Positions 8,542 to 18,801 of a stretch of 64,000 nt of DNA are shown here, one piece after another. The stretch comes from AP-15 sp963814865. GTDB taxonomy: Bacteria; Pseudomonadota; Alphaproteobacteria; ATCC43930; CGMCC-115725. The notes beneath the pieces were generated by a model. That model ran no database searches. It had not been told where the DNA came from and saw nothing but the letters and a program-made list of their open reading frames with translations. Position 1 is the stretch's first letter, and every line of letters begins with the position of its first letter. Position numbers and translations under genes: made by a program. Where the stretch lies: assembly GCA_963814865.1 (NCBI GenBank), contig CAWFEN010000010.1:682001-746000 (forward strand), given 5' to 3'.

Positions 8542-9722
8542 ACTTCGGCGTAGCCGGCGACGCTGTGCGCCCAGCAGCGCTCGGCATCGATGAAAGCGAT
8601 CGCCCGCGCCCGGATGCGCGGCCAGGACGGCCGGTCGGCGAGGGCGGCGAGCACGCCTTCGGCGAGAAGACGCGGATCGTCCGGCGGGAAGAGATAGCCC
8701 GTCTCGCGGTCGCGGATCAGCTCGCGATGGCCGCCGACGCTCGAAGCGGCGACGATGCGCTCCTGCGCCATCGCCTCGAGCGGCTTCAACGGCGTCACCA
8801 GCTCGGTCAGCCGCACCGACACGCGCGGAAAGACGAAGAGGTCGGCGAGGTCATAATAGCGCTGCATCTCTTCGTGCAGAACCCGCCCGGTGAACACGAC
8901 ATCGTCGCCGAGGCCGAGCCGTTGGGCGAGCGTGCGCAGCCTGCCCTCTTCCGGGCCGCCGCCGACGAGCAGGACGGCGATGTCCGCGCGCCGGCGGCGC
9001 AGTTCGGGCAGCGCCTCGAGCAGCAGGTGCAAGCCTTCATAGGAATAGAACGAGCCGAAAAAAGCGAGAACGGTTTTCCCCGCCAGGCCGAGCCGCGCCG
9101 CGAGAGCGATGTCGGGCGGCCCCGGCCCGGCGAAGACAGTGCGGTCGACCGCGTTGGGAATGATCGTGATCTTCTCGGCGGCGACCCCGCGGGCGATCAT
9201 CTCGTCGCGCAAGCCCGCGCAGATCGTCGTCACCGCATCGGCGCGGTGGAGGGCGCGCGTTTCGACGAGACGCGTCGCCCGATAGCGCAGACCGGGCGAG
9301 CCGTTCGGCGCCTGGCTCGCCGCCGCGTCCTCCCATAATGCCCGCACCTCGTACACCACCGGCAGGTTATGCCGACGCCCGGCGCGCAGCGCCGCCAGCG
9401 CGTTGAGGACCGGCGAATGCGCATGGACAAGATCGGGCTTCACCTCGCTGATGACGCCGTTCAGCCGGCGATCGAGGTCGCCGACGATCTTCAATTCGCG
9501 AACCCAAGGCAGCCGGGCGCCGGGCCCCTGCGGCATCGGCGTGCGCAGAAACTCCCACTCGCCGATCCGTTCGCGCGGCGGACCCGGCGCATAATGCTTG
9601 CCGCTCGTCAGCAGGACCGGCTCCCAGCCGAGGGCGCGCTGCTGGCCGACGATGCCGAGCGTACGGAACACATAGCCGCTCTGCAACGGCAGCGAATGGT
9701 CGAGAACGTGCAGGATCCGCAT
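8517..9722 (-). CDS. Exosortase-associated family glycosyltransferase (GT4)
   Basis: A 401-residue GT4 enzyme whose N-terminus (MRILHVLDHSLPLQSGYVFR) is the hallmark of the PEP-CTERM/exosortase-A-associated glycosyltransferase family. It continues with HAHSPVLNALAALRAGRR, EVRALWEDAA, a hinge at NAVDRTVFAG, AFFGSFYSYEGLHLLLEA, and the donor-site region FVFPRVSVRLTELVTPLKPL. Members work in EPS gene clusters linked to exosortase protein sorting. A PEP-CTERM protein is indeed encoded 39 kb away (49021-49862), though no exosortase gene is in view. The sugar specificity is unknown. Confidence 0.87.
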   Translation of the reverse strand: MRILHVLDHSLPLQSGYVFRTLGIVGQQRALGWEPVLLTSGKHYAPGPPRERIGEWEFLRTPMPQGPGARLPWVRELKIVGDLDRRLNGVISEVKPDLVHAHSPVLNALAALRAGRRHNLPVVYEVRALWEDAAASQAPNGSPGLRYRATRLVETRALHRADAVTTICAGLRDEMIARGVAAEKITIIPNAVDRTVFAGPGPPDIALAARLGLAGKTVLAFFGSFYSYEGLHLLLEALPELRRRRADIAVLLVGGGPEEGRLRTLAQRLGLGDDVVFTGRVLHEEMQRYYDLADLFVFPRVSVRLTELVTPLKPLEAMAQERIVAASSVGGHRELIRDRETGYLFPPDDPRLLAEGVLAALADRPSWPRIRARAIAFIDAERCWAHSVAGYAEVYRRVLAR

Positions 9723-9858
9723 CGCCGTGATCGGTTCCGGCCAAAGATGCGCGAGCTTATATCACCGGCCGCCGGTCGAGCTTGACTGGGTCCGCCTCCG
9801 CAGGGACCGCCACCGCCCAGGGCCGGTCAAACGGCCGATCGGCGTCAGCGCGGCCCGG

Positions 9859-11356
9859 TCACCCTTTGGCATGAGCCGCCGCACCGCGGCCGGCGAGGCG
9901 GCCGAAGACCGCGCCGGACATCAGCCCGGTGCCGCTGGCGTAGTTGTGGTAGAAGAGGCCGCCGACCATCTCGCCGGCGGCGTAGAGGCCGGGGATCGGG
10001 TGGCCGGTGGTGTCCTCGACCGCGGCGTCGTTGGTGATCTTGAGCCCGCCGAAGGTGAAGGTGATGCCGGTCGTCACCGCATAGGCCTCGTAGGGCGGGG
10101 TGTCGAGGCGCTGCGCCCAGTTGGTCTTGTCGATCGCGAGCCCGCTGGTGCCGAGCCCGTCGCGGATGTTGGGGTTGAACGGCACCTCGGGCCGCGGGGC
10201 GGCGTTGAAGGCGCGCACGGTCTCCAGAAAGCGGCCGGCGTCGACGCCTTCGAGACGCGACGCCAGCGCCTCGAAGCTGTCGGCCTTTTCCTTGGTGATG
10301 CGCGGGATGCGGTATTCCTCGCGCAGCAGGTGCACGACCTTCTGGTCGAAGATTTGCCAGGCGAACATGCCCGGCTGGTTCAGGATCCTGCCGCCGTATT
10401 CGGCATAGGTATAGCTGTGGAAATCGAGGCCCTCGTCCAGATAACGCTCGCCGCGCGCGTTGACGATGATGCCGAACGGATAGTTGTGCTTTTGGAAGCG
10501 GTCGCCGACATCGAGGTCGCCGAAGGGCGGCGCGTTCAGATCCCAGGCGACCGAATGCGCGCCCGACCAATGGCCGTGGACGGCCGCACCCAGATCGAGC
10601 GCCATCTTCAAGCCCTGGCCGGTGTTGAAGCGCGAGCCGCGCACCTTGGCGAGGTCCCAGTTCGGCCCGAGATAGCGCGCCCGCATCTCGGCATTGGCCT
10701 CGAACCCGCCGCAGGCCAGCACCACCGCCTTTGCCCGCAGCTCGCGGATATGGCCGCGATGGCGCACCCGCACCCCCTCGACGCCGCTGTCGCCGGCCAG
10801 CAAGCGCGAGCGCCGGCGTTTCGTAGAGCACCATGATCCCGTCACGCGCGGCGCGGGCATGCAACGCCTTGACCAGCTCCTTGCCGCCGCCCCAGATGTG
10901 GCAGGCGAGCCCGCCCCAGAACTTGAACTTGCCGTCGACGCGGAACGCCTGGCGGCCGAGGCCGAGCTGAAACCGCACGCCCTTTTCCCGCATCCACAGG
11001 CCGGCATCGAAGCTGCCGCGGATCAGGATCTCGGTCAGCTCGGGGTCGCAGCGATATTGGGTCAGCCGGCCCATATCGTCGAAATACTGCTCCTCGGTAT
11101 AGGTGCCGAAATCGACGTCGTTGAGCTCGGTCTCGTTCATGTCGGGGATCAGCCGCGCGAGGTCCTCGCCGCCGTGATAGACGACGCGGAACGCGCCGCC
11201 GGTAAAGGCCGAGTTGCCGCCGCGCTGGTCCTCGGGCGCGATTTCGAGCATCGCCACGCGGGCGCCGTTCTCACGCGCCGACAAGGCCGCGCAGGCCGCC
11301 GCGTTGCCAGCCCCGACCACGATCACGTCGAACGCTTCGCCGCCGACGATTTCCAT
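9859..11356 (-). CDS. FAD-dependent dehydrogenase, TcuA/fumarate-reductase type (frameshifted)
   Basis: A flavoprotein of the fumarate reductase/succinate dehydrogenase group, closest in feel to tricarballylate dehydrogenase. The N-terminus has the dinucleotide fold (DVIVVGAGNAAACAALSARE) and GGNSAFTGGAFR. The C-terminal part has VVLACGGFEANAEM, a substrate-binding domain and the final FAD-contact region (PIPGLYAAGEMVGGLFYHNY). The frame breaks near 10800: dropping one T from CTTGCTGG rejoins both halves into about 498 residues. The same CTG-CTG to CTTGCTG change occurs in an island gene, so I suspect sequence error. The neighbouring PrpD-type gene and importer suggest use of a carboxylic acid. 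Confidence 0.8.
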
Positions 11357-11433
11357 GGCTTAATCCTGTTCGAATTATGCTGCCGCAGCGTCTCATCGAG
11401 ACTGCCGATCGTCAACCGCGAGGTCGCACAACC

Positions 11434-12768
11434 ATGGCTCAGGAAACGGTCCGGCTCGCCGAATACGCCGCCGCTCTTCGCTATGGAGACCTGCCGGCGG
11501 AAATCGTGCGGCGGGCGAAGGAGTGCATCATCGACACGGTGGCGGCGATCATCTGCGGCGCGGACAAGCCGTGGAGCCGGATCGTCATCGCCTATGCCGA
11601 GCGCACCGGGCCGGGCGGCGCGAGCCATATCCTCGGCACGCGAGCGCGCCGGCGGTGCAGGCGCCGGCCGCCGCCCTGGCCAACGGCGCGCTGGCGCATG
11701 CCTTCGAGCTCGACAGCCTGACCCGCCCCGGCGCCGGGGCGCATCCCGGCGCCACCGTGCTGCCGCCGGCGCTCGCCGTCGCCCAGCAGCAGGGCCTCGG
11801 CGGGCAGGCATTGATCGCCGCCTTTGTCGCCGGCAATGAGGTCATGATCCGCATCGGCCGCGCCACCGGCCATACCAACGAAGCCCGCGGCTTTCATGCG
11901 CCGGGCACGACCGGCCCGTTCGGCGCCGCAATCGCCGCCGGCCACCTGCTCGGCCTCGACGCCGGAAAAATGACCAACGCGCTCGGCATCGCTGGATCTC
12001 TGTGCGGCGGATTGCTGGAATTCGCGCGCGGCGACGGCGGCATGGTCAAGCGGCTGCATCTCGGCCGCGCCTCGGAGGCGGGGGTGCTCGCCGCGAGCCT
12101 GGCGGCCGATGGTTTCACCGGGCCGCGCACCGTCATTGAAGGGCAGTTCGGGTTTCTCCGGGTATTCTGCACCGCCTGGGACGAGGCTGAGCTGACCCGC
12201 GGGCTCGGTTCGGAGTTCGTGGTATCGAGCGCGGTGCTGAAGCGCTATCCGTGCCACGCCACCGCGCATGCCGCGGTCAAGGCGGTGCGCGACTTGCAGG
12301 CGGAGCACGGTTTTGTCGGAGCAGCGGTCGAAGAGATCACGATCACCGGCGACGGGCGCGTGGTCGAGCGGCATAATATCCTGGAGCCCGCCGACCTGAT
12401 GCTGGCGCAGTACAGCATCCCGTTTTCCGTCGCGCTGGCGCTCCACCGCGAGGCGCGTAATCCCGAAATCCTGGGACGAGACGGCGCTCGCCGACCCGCA
12501 GATCCGGGCGCTCACCCGCCGCGTGCGGCTGGTGCAGGAGCCCGGCGGCAGCCGCGGAGCGACGGCGAGCCGGGTGACGATCACGCTCGCCGACGGCCGC
12601 CGCCTCGAACGCCGCGCCGAAGGCGGCATGCTCGAACCTGGCGAGCTCGCCGATAAATTTCAGCGGCTGACCCGCGGCGCGCTCGGCGAGCCGGCCGCCG
12701 CGGCGCTCTATGAGCGGCTGCAGCACCTCGAGGACGAGAATGACCTGAACTGGCTCGGAGCGCCGTGA
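11434..12768 (+). CDS. MmgE/PrpD family protein (two frameshifts)
   Basis: A 2-methylcitrate dehydratase-like protein of the MmgE/PrpD family, about 444 residues when rejoined. It starts at ATG 11434 with the typical N-terminus (AEYAAALRYGDLPAEIVRRA, IIDTVAAIICG). The middle contains ALAHAFELD and ARGFHAPGTTGPFGAA. Later parts contain LKRYPCHATAHAAVKAVRDL and the C-terminal beta domain. Coding shifts frame near 11645 (one G missing from ACGGCG would explain it) and near 12470 (one extra A). Family members dehydrate or isomerise hydroxy-acids. It is divergent from the flavoprotein gene with 77 bases between, so the two may share a control region. Confidence 0.8.
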
Positions 12769-13003
12769 TGCCGAGGTCCAGCCTGATGTTGAATAATCCC
12801 CGGCACGCTCGATAAGGCGATTGCGATTGCGCCTGGGCAAGGCCGGTTCGACCGCGCCGCGGCGCGGCGGCAGGTCAAAGCCGGCCGCCTGATCTGGACG
12901 CCCGACGGGCGTGCGGGGCGACAGGAAAGATTTTTGGCCTTGAAAAGGCTATATTTATTACCGATACGGCCGGTCTTCAACTCGGCAGCGGAAGCGTCAT
13001 GCC

Positions 13004-13555
13004 ATGCTCGGCACCTGGAAAACGGACGAATCGATGATCGGGATGCTCTATTCGATCGGCTACGAGAAGGCGCTGCTGCGGGACGTGATCGCCACGCTCG
13101 GCATGGCCGGGGTCGCGATCCTGCTCGACGTGCGCGACCGGCCGATCTCGCGCCGGCCCGGCTTTTCAAAGCGCCAGCTGGCGGCCGCCGTCGAGGCCGA
13201 GGGCATGCGCTATGTCCATCTGTCTGCACTCGGCACGCCGCCCGAAGGCCGTCTCGCCGGAAGGCGGCACGAATGGGAACGGTTCTGGGCGATCGTCGAG
13301 GAAAAACTCGCCCGCCCCGAAGCCGAGATCGACCTTCGGCGCGCCGCCGAAATCGCCAAGACCGGGCCGACCTGCCTCTTGTGCTACGAGGCCGATTGGC
13401 GCAATTGCCATCGCCGCCGCGTCTCTGAGATCCTCGCCGGGCGCCACGGCTTTGCCGTCCGCCATCTCGCGGTCTGCGCAACCGGCGAAGCCGCCGACGG
13501 ATTGGTGACCCCGGCCCCGCCGGGATCGTCGCGGAAAGAGAGCGAGGGGGGCTAA
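13004..13555 (+). CDS. DUF488 family protein
   Basis: A protein of 183 residues (173 if it starts at the second ATG, 13034, where it would begin MIGMLYSIGYEK as most relatives do). DUF488 features are the N-terminal SIGYE, the VAILLDVRDRPISRRPGFSK segment, and the C-terminal LLCYEADWRNCHRRRV motif with its paired Cys and His residues. The biochemical role of the family is not established. The 235-base gap upstream holds no gene. It converges on the importer operon, overlapping the last codon region of livF by four bases. Confidence 0.8.
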   Translation: MLGTWKTDESMIGMLYSIGYEKALLRDVIATLGMAGVAILLDVRDRPISRRPGFSKRQLAAAVEAEGMRYVHLSALGTPPEGRLAGRRHEWERFWAIVEEKLARPEAEIDLRRAAEIAKTGPTCLLCYEADWRNCHRRRVSEILAGRHGFAVRHLAVCATGEAADGLVTPAPPGSSRKESEGG

Positions 13556-14286
13556 TGCGCCTCGGCGTCGGACCAGGCTTCGGCGCTGGCGCCGGCGAGC
13601 GCCCGCACGCGGTCCTCGTCCTTGGCGAATTCGGCCGCGGCGCCGGCAAACACGATGCGGCCGTCGTCGAGCACATAGGCGCGGTCGGCGATCTCGACCG
13701 CCGCGCGCACATTCTGCTCGACGAGCAGGACCGAAATGCCCTCGCGGCGCGCCGCGGTCACGACCTTGAACACTTCCTGCACGATCAGCGGCGCCAGGCC
13801 CTGCGACGGCTCGTCGAGGATCAGCAGCCGGGGATTGAGGATCAGCGCGCGGGCGATCGCCAGCATTTCCTGCTCGCCGCCCGAAAGCTGGCGGCCCTTG
13901 CTGCCGCGCCGCTCGGCCAGGCGCGGGAACAGCTCGTAGAGGCGCGCGATCGTCCATGGCCCCGGCCGTTCGAGCGGCACCAGCAGATTCTCCTCGACGG
14001 TCAGGCTGGGAAAAATCCGCCGCCCTTCGGGCACATAGCCGACGCCGAGCGCCGCGATCCGGTAGGGCGGCCAGCCGGTCGTCATGCGGCCGAAGATGCG
14101 CACAGTGCCCTGGCGCGGCGGGGTCAGCCCGACGAGGCTGCGCAAGGTCGTGGTCTTGCCGGCGCCGTTGCGCCCGAGCAGGGTCACGATCTCGCCCTCG
14201 CGCACCTCGAGGCCGATGCCGTGCAGGATATGGCTCTTGCCGTAAAAGGTGTTCAGCCGTTCCGCCGCCAGCACCGGCCCGTTCAT
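13552..14286 (-). CDS. livF: Branched-chain amino acid-type ABC transporter ATPase LivF
   Basis: A 244-residue cytoplasmic ATPase. It shows the Walker A motif GRNGAGKTT, a Q-loop region, the signature LSGGEQEMLAIARAL, Walker B RLLILDEPSQGL and the switch histidine replaced by the LivF-type EQNVRAA segment. GVGYVPEGRRIFPSLTVEENL is diagnostic for LivF. It is the last gene of a five-gene minus-strand operon (binding protein, LivH, LivM, LivG, LivF) and its ATG overlaps the LivG stop by four bases. The operon imports a branched-chain amino acid or a related small compound; substrate specificity depends on the binding protein. Confidence 0.93.
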   Translation of the reverse strand: MNGPVLAAERLNTFYGKSHILHGIGLEVREGEIVTLLGRNGAGKTTTLRSLVGLTPPRQGTVRIFGRMTTGWPPYRIAALGVGYVPEGRRIFPSLTVEENLLVPLERPGPWTIARLYELFPRLAERRGSKGRQLSGGEQEMLAIARALILNPRLLILDEPSQGLAPLIVQEVFKVVTAARREGISVLLVEQNVRAAVEIADRAYVLDDGRIVFAGAAAEFAKDEDRVRALAGASAEAWSDAEAH

Positions 14287-15032
14287 GCCGCCTGCCCCAG
14301 ATAGGCCGCCTGCACCCGTTCATTGGCGGCGATTTCCGGCGGCGTGCCCTCGGCCAGCAGCTTGCCCTCGGCCAGGACCATGATGCGGTCGGCGAGGTGA
14401 AAAACGACGCGCATGTCATGCTCGATCAGCACGATCGAGAGCTTCCCGTCCCGGTGCAGCTGGCGGATCAGCCGGGTGATGTTGTAGGTCTCCTGGTCGC
14501 CCATGCCGGCGGTCGGCTCGTCCAGCAGCAGCAGCCGCGGGTTCAGGGCGAGCGCCATCATGATCTCGGTCGCGCGCTGGTCGCCGTGGCTCAGTTCGCC
14601 GACCAGCCGGTCCTCCCGATCGGCCAGGCCGCCTCGGTCGGACAGCTCGGTCACTCGCGCGCCGACATCGCCGCCGGCGCCGCGCGAGAGCCACGGCCGC
14701 AGGCGATAGCCTGCCGCCGTCTCGACCGCGATGCGCAGATTCTCGCGCACGCTCAGTTCCGGGAAAACCTCGGTCACCTGAAAGGTGCGGGCCATGCCGC
14801 GCCACACGCGACGCGCCGGCGGCAGCCGCGTGACATCCGTGCCGTCGAACAGGATGCGCCCCGCCGTCGGCGTCAGAAATCCGCTGATCAGATTGAAGAA
14901 TGTCGTCTTGCCGGCGCCGTTGGGGCCGATCACCGCGCGCAGCTCGCCGGGCTCGACCGCCATCGAGACGCCGTCGACGGCGACGAGGCTGCCGAAATGG
15001 CGCGAGACGTTGTCGACCTGCAAGAGGCTCAT
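14283..15032 (-). CDS. livG: Branched-chain amino acid-type ABC transporter ATPase LivG
   Basis: A 249-residue ATPase with Walker A GPNGAGKTT, the LivG-type TFQVTEVFPELSVREN segment, a signature in the LivG variant form LSHGDQRATEIMMAL, Walker B RLLLLDEPTAGM and the switch region VLIEHDMRVVF. The start (MSLLQVDNV) at 15032 overlaps the LivM stop by four bases (ATGA), indicating coupled translation. It pairs with LivF as a heterodimeric motor for the LivHM channel in the inner membrane. Confidence 0.93.
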   Translation of the reverse strand: MSLLQVDNVSRHFGSLVAVDGVSMAVEPGELRAVIGPNGAGKTTFFNLISGFLTPTAGRILFDGTDVTRLPPARRVWRGMARTFQVTEVFPELSVRENLRIAVETAAGYRLRPWLSRGAGGDVGARVTELSDRGGLADREDRLVGELSHGDQRATEIMMALALNPRLLLLDEPTAGMGDQETYNITRLIRQLHRDGKLSIVLIEHDMRVVFHLADRIMVLAEGKLLAEGTPPEIAANERVQAAYLGQAA

Positions 15033-15979
15033 CGCGCCGTCTTCCGCCCGACAACGCCGAGCACGCCGCGCGGAAAGAACAGCACGACGAGCACAAAGAA
15101 CAGGCCGATGAACGACATCCAGTTCTGCGTCCGGCTCGACACGTAATCCTGCAGGACGACGAAGATCGCGGCGCCGATCAGCGGCCCCCAAAAGGCGCGC
15201 ATGCCGCCCAGCACCGCCATGATCACGAAATCGCCCGACTGCTCCCACAGCAGGTCGTGCGGATCGGCGAAATTGTTGAGCAGCGCATAGAGCGTGCCGG
15301 CCAGGCTGGTAAACAGGCACGAGATCAGCCAGGAGAGCCAGATGTGCCGCTCGACCGGAATGCCGAGAAAGCGCGCACGCCGCTCGTTCTCGCGGATCGC
15401 CAGCAAGGTGCGCCCGAAGGGCGAGCGCAGCAGCACCGCCATGATCGCCACGGCGATCGCGAAGAAAACCAGCACGAAATAATAAAAGGCCCGGTCGTTG
15501 CCGAGGATGTCGACGGTGCCGACCCCGAGATCGACCGGCACGCGCTGCCATCCGGAAAGCCCGTCATCGCCGCCGGTGACCGCGTTCCAGCGATAGGCGA
15601 TGAAATAGAACACCTGGCCGAAGGCGATCGTCACCATCGCGAAATAGATGCCGCGCAGACGCACGATCAGCATGCCGATGATCGCCGCGGCGAACGTGCC
15701 GGCAGCCACGCCGACGGCCATGCCGATCAGCGTGCTCGGGACCAGGTACCGGATCGTCAGCCCGGCGCCGTAGACGCCGAGGCCGAAATAGGCGGCGTGG
15801 CCGAACGACATCACGCCGGTGAAGCCCAGCAGAAAGTTCAGCGACATCGCCGCCAGTGCCAGCACCAGCACGCGGCTGCCCAGCGCCGTATAGCCGCCGA
15901 TCCAATTGAGCCAAAACGGCATGGTCAGCAGCAGCAGCCAGATCGCGGCGTCGGCGCTGCGCCGGTCGAGCGCCCGCAT
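15029..15979 (-). CDS. livM: ABC transporter permease LivM
   Basis: A 316-residue integral membrane permease with about nine to ten hydrophobic segments. The LivM signatures LNFLLGFTGVMSFGHAAYFG, the RLRGIYFAMVTIAFGQVFYF region and GRTLLAIRENERRARFLGI (the ATPase-contact loop) are present. Its ATG overlaps the LivH stop as ATGA, and its stop overlaps the LivG start, so the whole block should be co-translated. With LivH it forms the transport channel. Confidence 0.93.
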   Translation of the reverse strand: MRALDRRSADAAIWLLLLTMPFWLNWIGGYTALGSRVLVLALAAMSLNFLLGFTGVMSFGHAAYFGLGVYGAGLTIRYLVPSTLIGMAVGVAAGTFAAAIIGMLIVRLRGIYFAMVTIAFGQVFYFIAYRWNAVTGGDDGLSGWQRVPVDLGVGTVDILGNDRAFYYFVLVFFAIAVAIMAVLLRSPFGRTLLAIRENERRARFLGIPVERHIWLSWLISCLFTSLAGTLYALLNNFADPHDLLWEQSGDFVIMAVLGGMRAFWGPLIGAAIFVVLQDYVSSRTQNWMSFIGLFFVLVVLFFPRGVLGVVGRKTAR

Positions 15980-16846
15980 CAGAACCGGCCTTCCTCGCCG
16001 AGCAGCCCGCGCGGCCGGACGAGCAGGACGACCGCCATCATCACGTAGATGACCGCCTCGGAAGCCGACGGGAAGAACACGGTCGTGACCCCCGAGGCGA
16101 CGCCGATCAGCAGGCCGCCGAGCAAGGTTCCCGGCAGGCTGCCGAGACCGCCGATGATGATCGCGACAAAGCTCGGCATGATCAGCGTGCTGCCGATCGT
16201 CGGCTGCAGCCCGAGCATGCCGGCGGCGAGCACCCCGGCGAGGCCGGCCAGGTAGATGCCGAGGCCGAAATTGAGGTTGCGCAGGATGCCGGTGTTGACG
16301 CCGAGCACCGACACCGTCTCGAGGTCCAGGGTCCCGGCGCGGATGCGCATGCCGAGCCGGGTGCGGTTCAGGATCAGAAACAATGCGGCCACCGCCGCCA
16401 CCACCAGCACGACCATGAACAGGCGGTAGCCGGTCAGGAAAAAGAATTCGTTGCTGAGCGGGCTCGACAGCCAATCCGGAATCGGCAAAGGGCAGCGTCT
16501 GCGGGCCCCAGACGTAACGGGTGCCGTCTTCCAGGATGAAAGCCAGCCCGAAGGTCAGGAGCAGGCTGTACAACGGATCGCGGCCGTAAACCCGGCGGAT
16601 CAGCACGCGCTCGACCAAGAGGCCGATGGCCGCGGTCAACAGCGGCGCGACCGCCAATGCCCCCCAGAACCCGATATAGGGGATCAGCTCATAGGCGAGA
16701 TAGGCGCCGATCGCCAGAAACCCGCCATGCGCGAAATTGATCACGCCGGACAGGTTGAGGATCAGCGACAGCCCGAGCGCCATCAGCGCATAGAACGCAC
16801 CGATGATCAGCCCATTGAATAGGTTGAACAGGATCAGCTGCGTCAT
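15979..16846 (-). CDS. livH: ABC transporter permease LivH (frameshifted)
   Basis: A permease of about 288 residues. The first frame starts MTQLILFNLFNGLIIGAFYA at 16846 and shows LSLILNLSGVINFAHGGF, the LivH hallmark. Coding moves to a second frame near 16488 and continues with LILNRTRLGMRIRAGTLD and GGLGSLPGTLLGGLLIG to the stop at 15979. Removing one T from CCCTTTGCC gives a continuous product reading LPLPIPDWLSSP, as expected for the family, so a homopolymer sequencing error is likely. If the frameshift is real the importer is inactive. Confidence 0.85.
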
Positions 16847-16956
16847 GGCTGGCGCCCGGCGCCGACCGCCCTCAGCCGCCTCGCTGCGCCCGGACCCCTC
16901 TGCCGCATGGCGGAAGAGGGGATCGCCTGGGTTGGCGGACGGATTTCATCGACGGG

Positions 16957-18220
16957 TCAGGCCGGCCATTTCAGGTGGCAGCCGGTCTCGGCGACGGGCA
17001 GCGCCGCGTCGACGCCCTTGACCAGCTGATCGACGTGGAACAGGTCTTCGGGCTCGGGGCCCTTGGCGACGGCGTGGCCGACATAGAGCGTCGGCATCAG
17101 CTGGTGGTCGCCGGCGCGGTAGAACGTCTCGTTCGGCATCAGCGCGACTTCCGGCGGCAGTTTGAAGCCTTCGAGCGCCTTGGCGAGCTTGACCGCGTCG
17201 AGCGTCTTCTGCTGGTTGGCGACGAGCGCGCAGGTCCAGGTGGCGGCATAGCCGAACCAGTGGCGCGAGGTCGGCACCTTGCCGCCGTTGACCTTGCGGA
17301 TTTCGGCGACAAACTCGGCAACATGCGGCACGTTGGGCTGGACCCAATACCACTCGAACACCCAGGTGCCGATGCGCGCCTCGGGCGGCAGCCCCTCCAG
17401 CACTTCGAGTTCCTGCTGCGCGCCGGCGATATGAAAGCGCTTGTCGAGGCCGAACTGGACCGCCTGTTTGAGTGCGTTGACCGCATCATTACCCGCTTGC
17501 AGAAAGATGATGACGTCCGGGTTCGCCGCCTGCGCCTTGATCAGGTAGGAGGAATAGTCGGTGGTCCCAAGCGGGGTCAAAGAGGCGCCGACCTCGGTCC
17601 CGCCGAACTTCTTGAGGCTCACCTCGAAACCTTGCTGCAACGTGTGCCCGAAGGCGTAGTCGGGAGTAAGAAAATACCACCGCTTGCCATACTTGCTGAA
17701 CAGGGTCTGCGAGACCGAGTTTGTCTCCATGCGCGTCGTGTTGCAGACGCGAAAGACGTTCCAATGGCAGTCGGTGCCGGTCACCGCGTCGGTGTGGCCG
17801 CCGGTGACGATATGCAAGGTCTTCAGCTGGTTGGACACCTCGCCGAGGGCCAGGGCCATCGCCGAATTGACGTTGCCGAGCAGGAAATCGACCTTGTCGC
17901 GCTCGATCAGCTTGCGCGCCTTCTGCACCGCGATGCCGGTATCGGCGCTGGTCGAAATCCTCGACCAGGAGCTGGGCCTGACGTCCGAGGACGCCGCCCT
18001 TCGCGTTGATCTGGTCGATCGCCAACTGACAGCCGATCTGCTCGTTCTTGCCGAGCTCGGCATAGGTGCCGGTCAGCGGGTCGGCGAGCCCGAACTTGAC
18101 CGTTTCCGCCGCCCGCGCGCCGATCGCAAACGGCGCGGCGAGTTGCGCGATCCCGGCCGCCGCGGCCGCCCTGATCACGCTGCGCCGGCCGAGCTTCGGC
18201 GAAAAAATCCTCCCGGTCAC
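16957..18220 (-). CDS. ABC transporter substrate-binding protein, LivJ-like (frameshifted)
   Basis: A periplasmic binding protein of the type I LivJ/branched-chain class, about 420 residues when joined. It starts MTGRIFSPKLGRRSVIRAAA, a twin-arginine signal with a hydrophobic core ending at ARA-AET (about residue 37), which suggests Tat export. The mature part begins VKFGLADPLTGTYAELG. The frame breaks near 17955 inside LLVEDF/STSADTG; removing one T from GATTTCG restores VEDSTSADTG. The rest has NSAMALALGEV, the inter-domain hinge and SRHWFGYAATWTCALVANQQ. It heads the importer operon, 110 bases upstream of livH. The ligand is not predictable. Confidence 0.85.
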
Positions 18221-18307
18221 GATGATCCTCCCTCATATGGCAGTCTTGATCGGCTCGCCGGCAAGCTCCCAATCCGGCCGGCTGGCCGCGTCTATACGCC
18301 GGCGCGG

Positions 18308-18679
18308 TTAATGTGTCGCCTGTTTCAGATAAGCGAGCAGGTCGGCGATCTCGTCGGCGCTTCGGATGCCGGGAAAAGCCATCTTGTTGTCGGGGATGAA
18401 GGCTTTCGGGTCACGGACGTATTTGGCCAGGGTGTCGTCGTCCCAGACGATTCCGGACCCCTTCATCGCCGACGAGTAGTCGTAGCCGCCGAGCGAGCCG
18501 GCCTTGCGCCCGAAGAGGCCGTGCAGATTGGGGCCGACCGTGCTCGCCGCGCCGGCCTCGATCGTATGGCAGATCCGGCATTTGGCGAAAGCTGTCTTGC
18601 CGGCATCGAGATCGGCCGCCTGCGCGGGGACGGATGCGGCGGCGAAAAGAGCGATCGCCAAAGCGGCCGGTCGGATCAT
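18308..18679 (-). CDS. Class I cytochrome c, secreted
   Basis: A small c-type cytochrome of 123 residues. It has a cleavable signal peptide (MIRPAALAIALFAAASVPAQA), a CRICH haem attachment site about 13 residues into the mature protein, VGPNLHGLFGRKAG, and the C-terminal FPGIRSADEIADLLAYL with the likely Met ligand in NKMAFPGI. The layout matches cytochrome c2/c-552 types that shuttle electrons in the periplasm. I start at ATG 18679, since the longer frame adds a non-signal N-terminus. It is divergent from the threonine-synthase-like gene. Its redox partners are unknown. Confidence 0.88.
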   Translation of the reverse strand: MIRPAALAIALFAAASVPAQAADLDAGKTAFAKCRICHTIEAGAASTVGPNLHGLFGRKAGSLGGYDYSSAMKGSGIVWDDDTLAKYVRDPKAFIPDNKMAFPGIRSADEIADLLAYLKQATH

Positions 18680-18801
18680 CAGGATGAAGGGTAACGCCGC
18701 TCGAACGGCACGATCGAGGAAAATGCGATGTCGGCTCCGGCCGCACGGCCTCCCTTTCATCGAAGGCGCCTGCGTGATCTGCTGCGCTCCGGAGGACGGC
18801 G

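Noticed and set aside
12934..12975. A+T-rich stretch as a promoter of the DUF488 gene
   Set aside because: TTGAAA and TATATT are present but only 4 bases apart, so no proper -35/-10 pair can be drawn.
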